The translations under genes were made by a program, and so were the position numbers. This document shows, piece after piece, positions 57,291-64,000 of a stretch of 64,000 bases of DNA (position 1 is its first letter; each line of letters begins with the position of its first letter). This DNA is from Omphiscola glabra (taxonomy: Eukaryota > Mollusca > Gastropoda > Lymnaeidae): the NCBI GenBank assembly GCA_964017045.1, contig OZ024809.1, positions 27,582,618-27,646,617 of the forward strand, in the 5' to 3' direction. Under the pieces are notes generated by a model, which saw only the letters and a list, made by a program, of their open reading frames with translations, ran no database searches and was not told the DNA's origin.

Positions 57291-58179
57291 GACCCCATTC
57301 CCTGTCCAAACAAACATAATTCAAAACCCATCTCTTTCTAACCCATATTTCCCAAAGCTAACTTCTTCCCAACCATCGTCCAAAAAAAAACCCCGTTTCC
57401 TAACGAGCCCCCTTTCATCAGCTCTCCTCTTTATCTTTTTTTTTTTTTTTTTGCTGTTGTTTAAAAAATAACCCCCACCCCCACACCCATCCCACAGCCC
57501 CCATTACATCGACTATTGTTACCGGCAATTTTCTTTTAGATTGAAATGACACACAATGCCAGGGGGACTTCAAAGGGGAACAAAATAACTCAACTTTCTG
57601 ACGGTGAGTGGCTTAGTGTTGGACAATATCTAGTCGCTGGGATCGATCTTGTCTCGTAGCATTCAATTACGCATTCGCCGTGTGGCTGGTTCAATGTATC
57701 CGGTAGTAATCGACTACACGTGCAATGTAAATGGTTATACATTGTATGGTATCATTCAATTACTCATTCTCTTTAACTGCTTGATTTGGAATCGATACCA
57801 CACTCTTGGTGTTTCTTATGTTGATTACTCATCCGAGCAAAAACAATTTTTTTTTAATTTACAAATGACACACATAACAGATACAATTTGCGCTCCACAG
57901 TGAACACGCACCGCTGTTGTTTGCGCGTCATGGAATCTAATGTTGGGATCTATGAGTCATTCATAAATTATCGTGTAGCCATGAGAGTTACTTAACATGA
58001 GAGTGTCTTTTGGGTCGCAGGTGAATGTGGACTTCTTGTTGCGGTTTCTTCAGCGAGCTTTGGCGTTTTGCGCTCTATCGGGCTGCTTAACGCATCTTTC
58101 CCTAAACTGCTGAGCGCAAGTCACAACGGTCATCGGCAATGTCCGACAGTTGGCCTCGACGCTGGACGCCTTCACCCAG
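57291..58179. other. Intergenic, nothing seen
   Basis: T run near 57441. A forward open frame of 84 codons at 57649-57903 has no recognised domain and no supporting signal, so it is not annotated as a gene. Confidence 0.45.
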
Positions 58180-58673
58180 AAACAGACGACTTCAGATCTT
58201 GCACACATCCACCTAGAACAGACGAATTCATATCCTGCACACATCCATGTAGAAACGACGAACTTAGATCTTGCACACATCCACCAAGAACAAATGACTT
58301 CAGATCTTGCACACATCCAAGTACAACAGGCGACTTCAGATCTTGCACACACCCGTGTACAACAGACGACTTCAGATCTTGCACACATCCACCTACAACA
58401 GACGACTTCAGATCTTGCACACATCCACCTACAACAGACGACTTCAGATCTTGCACACACCCGTGAACAACAGACGACTTCAGATCTTGCACACATCCAC
58501 CTACAACAGACGACATCAGATCTTGCACACATCCACCTACAACAGACGACATCAGATCTTGCACACATCCACCTACAACAGACGACATCAGATCTTGCAC
58601 ACATCCACCTACAACAGACGATATCAGATCTTGCACACATCCACCTACAACAGACGACTTCAGATCTTGCACG
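58180..58673. repeat. 33-bp tandem repeat
   Basis: Fifteen copies of a 33-bp unit containing 'acttcagatcttgcacacat' and 'ccacctacaacagacg'. BglII-type AGATCT occurs in each unit. Four long open frames on both strands are by-products. Confidence 0.95.
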
Positions 58674-59154
58674 GATGAAGGTCCCATTAGTGTGGGGAGA
58701 GGGGGAGAGTATTTTCAGTGGCGAACCTAGGGGACAGGGTAAATCACCATGGGCGGCACTTTAGAGTTTATATAAAACAACTATGTTTTTGATTGTGTTT
58801 GTTTAAAAGAAAAAGAAGGGCGTGCGTGTGTGTGTGGGGGGGGGGGGGGGGGGGTTGCCCTGGACGCATTTTTAAACTTTCATTCCGGGTAGCAAGGTGT
58901 AGCCACTAGAGATGCGACTTGAGTCATTTTTATTCACATGCCCGAGACAGCGAAGGCGGCTCTACACAGGACATGTTCGAACGTTCAAGTGACTCCGTTT
59001 TGAACAATTCACCCTGCCAGCTCTTCCCGCCTGTCTACCTCCCTTTGCGTGTGTGAGTGTGTGTGGGTGTATGTGAGTTTGTGTGTGGGTGTGATGAGCT
59101 TTAACTAATAACAAAAATAATAGCCCTTAAACATCCTTTAGAATCTTTTTTGTT
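58674..59154. other. Intergenic with G run and GT tract
   Basis: G run of about 18 bases near 58837 and a GT-rich stretch near 59050-59092. 'cagtggcgaacctaggg' at 58719 resembles a hAT-type terminus, unpaired. Confidence 0.45.
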
Positions 59155-59360
59155 ATCATTTATGTGATTGTACGTTATTTATCATTTATTTGATTGTACG
59201 TTATATTTATCATTTATTTGATTGTACGTTATTTATCATTTATTTGATTGTACGTTATATTTATCATTTATTTGATTGTACGTTATATTTATCATTTATT
59301 TGATTGTACGTTATATTTATCATTTATGTGATTGTACGTTATATTTATCATTATGTGATT
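59155..59360. repeat. 24/28-bp tandem repeat
   Basis: About eight copies of 'atcatttatttgattgtacg' plus 'ttat' or 'ttatattt', so unit length alternates. Confidence 0.9.
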
Positions 59361-59701
59361 GTAACAACTGAATTTTTAAAAATCTAAGAATGTTTTTATT
59401 AAGTCCTTAATATTAAATTCGCCTTTGTTCGAGTCCTTGTGTAATTGGTTGTGTCAAAACCTTCGGAAGGCTAATTGACTAAATTCCCATCATCCCATTG
59501 ACCTGAAACTTGACTCATAGACTCGTTGCCGACGACAACACATTCTACATAATTTTCAGCCCCACCCCAACGCACAAAAATCAGTTTAACGCTACCATGT
59601 GCAGTTGATTTCATGAAATAAAATTCCCGATAACTGCGCTAAAAGAGATTCTTAAAATATCGCAAATGCGTTTGGTTGGGGGGGGGGGGGGTGTGATGAA
59701 A
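59361..59701. other. Intergenic, nothing seen
   Basis: Unique-looking, with a G run near 59679 immediately left of the next MITE. Confidence 0.5.
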
Positions 59702-59709
59702 GCATAAGC

Positions 59710-59905
59710 CAGCGGTTCTCAACCTGTGGGTCGCGACCCCTTGGGGGGGTCGCACGACCCATTCACGGGGGTCGCCTAAGACCATCGAAAAACATATAAG
59801 TCTACAGTTATGAAGTAGCAACTAAAATAATTGTTTTGCAGGGGGTCGCCACAACACGAGGAACTGTTTGTAAGGGTCGCGGCATTAGGAAGGTGAGAAC
59901 CACTG
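59710..59905 (+). mobile_element. SPIN-like hAT MITE, family A, copy 4
   Basis: A 196-bp element and the best preserved copy: left end CAGCGGTTCTCAACCTGTGG with 'gtcgcgacccc', right end 'ggaaggtgagaaccactg'. A perfect 8-bp duplication GCATAAGC lies at 59702-59709 and 59906-59913. The interior 'tcgcctaagaccatcg' and 'cgccacaacacgaggaactg' match what I recall of SPIN consensus elements. Confidence 0.92.
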
Positions 59906-59913
59906 GCATAAGC

Positions 59914-60266
59914 GATGAGGAAAAGCAGCGGGGAGGGCCTGATGAGATGATAGAGGTGGACAAGATGTAAGGGTGAGCTGGTGAGATGGTAGAGGGTGTG
60001 TGCGGAGGTGACTTGAAGAAATGTGGACCGGTGACCTGGTGGACGCTATTCGAGGTGAACGAGAAGTAAGGGTTAGCTGGAAGTCAATAGATGGTGTTGG
60101 AAATAGACGAGAATGAAGGATGAAAGTGTGGAAAAAGTAAAAAAAAGGGGGGGGGGCAATATAAGTAATATTTCAGTGATTCCGTGGATAATCCACTCTA
60201 TTTTTTTACTTGTAAATAGAAAAATGAGTTCGTCGTGCTACAGCAATGATTACCTTGTGTATACAA
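59914..60266. other. Intergenic with degenerate repeats
   Basis: Loose repeats of 'gtgagctggtgagatggtag' and 'aggtggacaagatgtaaggg' at 59935-60115. No gene recognised. Confidence 0.5.
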
Positions 60267-60361
60267 CGTGGAACGCCATCGAAAACGTGGAACGCCATCG
60301 AAAACGTGGAACGCCATCGACAACGTGGAACGCCATCGAAAACGTGGAATGCCATCGACAA
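60267..60361. repeat. 19-bp tandem repeat
   Basis: Five copies of 'gtggaacgccatcgaaaac' with 'gaaaac/gacaac' alternation. Confidence 0.93.
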
Positions 60362-60574
60362 CAAAACGGTCTTTAGATGACTCAGATAATAGTTTGTTAG
60401 TTCGCCATTATGCTTCTCAGGCCGACTCATTTTTGTCCCTTAAAGCCTACGTCAGCACCGGAGTTTTTGTTCTTGAAACACGAACAGAAAACGACTTGTG
60501 GGTTATTATTAGCTCTCAGCGGATGTAAAATTTTAAAAAAAAATTAGCGATTCTGTCGGCAGTCAGCCCTCCCT

Positions 60575-60720
60575 CCCTTCCCATGGTAGTCCCTGCCACA
60601 TCGTAGTCAGCGTCCCATGGTATTCAGCTCCCCAGGGTAGTCAGCTCCCCATGATACTCATCTCCCCATGGTAGTCAGCCCCTCAAGGTGTTCAGCCCCT
60701 CATGGTAGTCATTCCCCCAA
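60575..60720. repeat. About 18-bp degenerate repeat
   Basis: About seven copies of 'ccatggtagtcagctccc'-like units. Confidence 0.75.
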
Positions 60721-61135
60721 TGCCCCCCACCCTCGCTGAAAACCTCCACCCTACCTGAAAGGTAAGAATGGAAATTCCAGGAAACTCTTGAAATAAGTTT
60801 AGCTTCACCTTTGTCGGGAATTGCTGATCGCCTCCCTTGTCTCAAAGTTCGTTAAGTTAAAGCTAGTACAACCATTAGAAAAGTTCCTTAAGAAAGACAA
60901 TTTTACTTTTTTAAAATAAAGTATTTCCCCCTGGTTGAATAGACTTTAAAAGTCATGTTTTGTGATTTTATCTTAAGTCAACTGTATGACTTTATAATCA
61001 TTATCTTGTAAAAAGTCATTCATTTCGACAATTTCATTTCTTTTATCTAATTAATATTTCTATTTCCAGGGGCTTTGTATCATTCGAGCATGTATACCTG
61101 CCATTAAGGCAACATGTGCATCCCGCAGCAAACAA
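60721..61135. other. Intergenic, nothing seen
   Basis: AT-rich and unique-looking; no recognised feature. Confidence 0.5.
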
Positions 61136-61440
61136 CAGCGGTGGATCCAAGACGGGGAGCGGTGGATTCGAGAAGAGGAGCGGTGGATCCAAGATGAGGA
61201 GCGGTGGATCCAAGAAGGGGAACGGTGGATCCAAGGTGAGGAGCGGTGGATCCAAGAAGGGGAGCGGTGGATTCGAGAATGGGAACGGTGGATCCAAGTA
61301 GGGGAGCGATGGATCCAAGATGGGGAGCGGTGGATTAGAGAAGGGGAGCGGTGGATCCAAGTAGGGGAGCGGTGGATCCAAGTAGGGGAGCGGTGGATCC
61401 AAGATGAGGAGCGGTGGATCCAAGTAGGGAAGCGGTGCAT
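61136..61440. repeat. 21-bp tandem repeat
   Basis: About 14 copies of 'gagcggtggatccaagatga' plus 'g', with 'agtaggg' and 'gaagggg' variants. BamHI-type GGATCC occurs in most units. Confidence 0.93.
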
Positions 61441-61716
61441 CAAGAAATGGCGGCAAGTCAAGCGACATCTTCCCCATTTTATCAAATACATTTTTATTGT
61501 GGGTACCCCGTACATTTGTGAAATTGTTGACATGAATATTTACATTTTTTTTAATTCTTAAAACTTTGCATATTTAGCAAATTTTTTAGAGTTAATTTTT
61601 TTAGGATCCGCCACTGACAAACTACCAATTTGGCTGGTGTGCAGCTGGCTTGCCATTACCTAACCTATACGGACGCAATTGCCGGCATTTTTTTTCACCG
61701 TTGTACTGCACGGACC
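61441..61716. other. Intergenic, nothing seen
   Basis: AT-rich; no recognised feature. Confidence 0.5.
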
Positions 61717-61724
61717 GGCTAATA

Positions 61725-61922
61725 CAGTGGTTCTCATCCTTCCTAATGCCGAGACACTTTAATAAAGTTCCTCATGTTGTGGCGACCCCCAATAACAAAA
61801 TTATTTTCTTTGCTACTTCTTAACTTTAGAGTATATGTGTTTTCCGATGGTCTTATGCGACGCCTGTGAAAGGGTCGTTCGACCCCCAAAAGGGGTCGCG
61901 ACCCATAGGTTGAGAACCGATG
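61725..61922 (-). mobile_element. SPIN-like hAT MITE, family A, copy 5
   Basis: A 198-bp element. The left end is CAGTGGTTCTCATCCTTCCT and the right end 'cataggttgagaaccgatg'. A perfect 8-bp duplication GGCTAATA lies at 61717-61724 and 61923-61930. The interior 'aaaggggtcgcgaccc' and 'gtgttttccgatggtcttat' are shared with copies 1, 2 and 4. Confidence 0.92.
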
Positions 61923-61930
61923 GGCTAATA

Positions 61931-62194
61931 GGATAGGATTCATCAAAAACGACCAGACAAGGAGTGCCACAGGGGTTAACAGCTGATGTCTAGACATTCT
62001 AGTGCCAGACCGTAGTCGCACCACACACTTGTGTCGCACGCTCAACGGAGGTTTCAAAGACGATCAATACTCTTAGAGTACCGGGTACTATTAGTGTAGT
62101 GGGGAAAAAGTGCGAGGGGGGGGGTGGGGGTGGAAAGCGAGTAGGTATGAGTTTGGGAAGAGTGGTTGTGGTGTGGGTTGGAGGGGAGGTTCCT
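61931..62194. other. Intergenic, nothing seen
   Basis: G-rich near 62116. No recognised feature. Confidence 0.5.
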
Positions 62195-63200
62195 AAAAAT
62201 GGTCTACAAATAATGGATATATGGTGGTCATTGGGTACAGATGATGGATATATGGTGGGCATGTGGTACAAGTGATGGATATATGATGATCATGGGGTAC
62301 AAATGATGGATATGTTGTAGGCATAAGGTACAACTGATGGCTATATGGTGCGCATGTGGTACAACTGATGGATATATGGTGGGAATGTGGTACAAATGAT
62401 GGATATATGATGATCATGGGGAACAAATGATGGATATGTTGTAGGCATAAGGTACAACTTATGGATATATGGTGCGCATGTTGTACAACTGATGGATATA
62501 TGGTGGGAATGTGGTACAAATGATGGATATATGATGATCATGGGGTACAAATGATGGATATGTTGTAGGCATAAGGTACAACTGATGGCTATATGGTGCG
62601 CATGTGGTACAACTGATGGATATATGGTGGGAATGTGGTACAAATGATGGATATATGATGATCATGGGATACAAATGATGGATATGTTGTAGGCATAAGG
62701 TACAACTGATGGCTATATGGTGCGCATGTGGTACAACTGATGGATATATTGTGGGAATGTGGTACAAATGGTGGATATATGATGATCATGGGGTACAAAT
62801 GATGGATATGTTGTAGGCATAAGGTACAACTTATGGCTATATGGTGCGCATGTGGTACAACTGATGGATATATGTTGGGAATGTGGTACAAATTATGGAT
62901 GTATGATGATCATGGGGTACAAATGATGGATATGTTGTAGGCATAAGGTACAACTGATGGCTATATGGTGCGCATGTGGTACAACTGATGGATATATGGT
63001 GGGAATGTGGTACAAATGATGGATATACGATGATCATGGGGTACAAATGATGGATATGTTGTAGGCATAAGGTACAACTGATGGCTATATGGTGCGCATG
63101 TGGTACAACTGATGGATATATGATGGGAATGTGGTACAACTGATGGATATATAGTGCGCATGTGGTACAACTGATGGATAAATGGTGCGCATGGGGAATA
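62195..63200. repeat. 31-bp tandem repeat with 124-bp higher-order unit
   Basis: Basic units of about 31 bp ('ggtacaactgatggatatat' plus 'ggtgggaatgt') occur in four distinguishable types that recur every 124 bp. The marker 'ggctatatggtgcgc' recurs at about 62339, 62587 and 62711, and again further on. Long overlapping reverse open frames are by-products. Confidence 0.93.
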
Positions 63201-63244
63201 TCCTCAACGTAACCAGCATCACAAATCACTATCAAAGTTAATCT

Positions 63245-63490
63245 GTACACACATGTACACACATGTACACACAGGAGCTGATCGTTCATGGTGAGACCTC
63301 GATGTGTATATGGGGAGTCATCGATGTGTACATGAGGAGTCCTCAATGTGTACACAAGACCTTAATGTGTACATTAGGAGACCTCGATGTGTACATTATG
63401 AGACCCCGATGTGTACATGATGAGTCCACGATATGTACACGTGGAGTCCTCGATGTGTACATGGGGAGTCCTCGGTGTGTACAGGGGGGG
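63245..63490. repeat. About 22-bp tandem repeat
   Basis: About 10 diverged copies of 'cgatgtgtacatggggagtc' plus 'ct', preceded by three 'acacatgtac' decamers. Confidence 0.85.
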
Positions 63491-63609
63491 TCCTCACTCA
63501 TATTTGAACCAACCAATCACCACCATCCTGGAAAAGATAAATGTCTACAATGAGAAGGAATGTTGTTAGACACCAATTTGTTCAAAATCAATTAGTTAGA
63601 GCGAATTTT

Positions 63610-63815
63610 GATAGAAGACATGTTGATAGAAGGGAATGTTGATAGAAGGGAATGTTGATAGAAGGGAATGTTGATAGAGGAAATGTTGATAGAGGCAATG
63701 TTGATAGAAGGAATGTTGATAGAGGGAATGTTGATAGAGGCAATGTTGATACAGGCAATGTTGATACAGGCAATGTTGATAGAGGCAATGTGGATAGAGG
63801 CAATGTTGTTCAAAC
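63610..63815. repeat. 15-17 bp tandem repeat
   Basis: About 13 copies of 'aatgttgatagaaggg' and 'aatgttgatagaggc'. Overlapping reverse frames are by-products. Confidence 0.92.
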
Positions 63816-64000
63816 TGTAGTTTGTTCGAGTGGGAGATAATGTGAAAAAATGATTTAAAAGTGCCACTCACTCGGACATTCCTTTCTATTTTTTATTTTT
63901 CTTCTTCTTCAATTTTGGCCTTGATCAAAATTTCATTTTGAACAAAGTTTCGTACACATTTGATTCGAACAAATTAATGTCGTACTAATTTCCAGTAAAA
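63816..64000. other. Intergenic, nothing seen
   Basis: AT-rich window end; no recognised feature. Confidence 0.5.

Noticed and set aside
57649..57903. Small host gene of 84 codons
   Set aside because: No recognised domain, no splice or promoter evidence, and low-complexity surroundings.
1..64000. Wholesale assembly artefact
   Set aside because: Unit variants, MITEs with exact target duplications and traceable higher-order duplications look biological. Array lengths, however, could still be mis-assembled and need long reads.

Overview
This window looks like non-coding DNA from a metazoan nuclear genome. It holds decayed non-LTR retrotransposons, many hAT-type miniature inverted-repeat elements (MITEs), a short (TTAGGG)6 tract, microsatellites, G/C homopolymer runs, and no operon-like coding blocks. 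A gastropod mollusc is my best guess. The reasons are SPIN-like hAT elements (reported, as I recall, from a pond snail as well as from vertebrates) and AAAGGGGAGGTAAT-like motifs that I associate with molluscan intergenic DNA. That placement is inference. I see no convincing host protein-coding gene, rRNA or canonical tRNA. Nearly every long open frame is a by-product of a tandem repeat that lacks stop codons.

Layout. 1-8.9 kb: a SPIN-like MITE, several short arrays, a decayed hAT transposase (about 4292-5560) with a 36-bp minisatellite inside it, a second hAT-like element (about 5589-6785) that holds a 27-bp array and a nested 363-bp MITE, and a 33-bp array. 8.94-21.0 kb: one 12-kb array of a 48-bp unit, about 250 copies, with two levels of higher-order duplication; this is the dominant structure. 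21-29 kb: arrays of 22, 47, 40, 47/64, 57, 35 and 26 bp, plus MITEs. 29-33 kb: a 32-bp array, a tandemly duplicated LINE C-terminus, a 1.9-kb array of a 25/26-bp unit, and a LINE 3' tail split by a MITE. 33-40 kb: arrays of 15, 21, 85, 53, 23, 21 and 18 bp. 40-42 kb: a 54-bp array that runs in frame into a 5'-truncated reverse transcriptase with its 3' tail. 42-50 kb: more arrays, strongly purine-rich tracts and the TTAGGG tract. 50-64 kb: two further MITE families, a 78-bp array carrying cAMP-response-element palindromes, another LINE C-terminal relic, and arrays of 34, 33, 19, 21, 31/124, 22 and 16 bp.

Roughly half of the window is tandem repeat, in more than 50 arrays whose units appear unrelated. 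A recurring theme is that arrays lie inside or against transposable elements: hAT transposase, hAT MITE, LINE reverse transcriptase, LINE C-terminus. In one case the unit looks like a collapsed MITE. The MITEs mostly keep recognisable 8-bp target-site duplications, so their ends can be placed to the base. Nothing here works as a gene system. The interest lies in the repeat biology: how the 48-bp satellite is maintained and duplicated, and whether transposon relics seed minisatellites in this genome.
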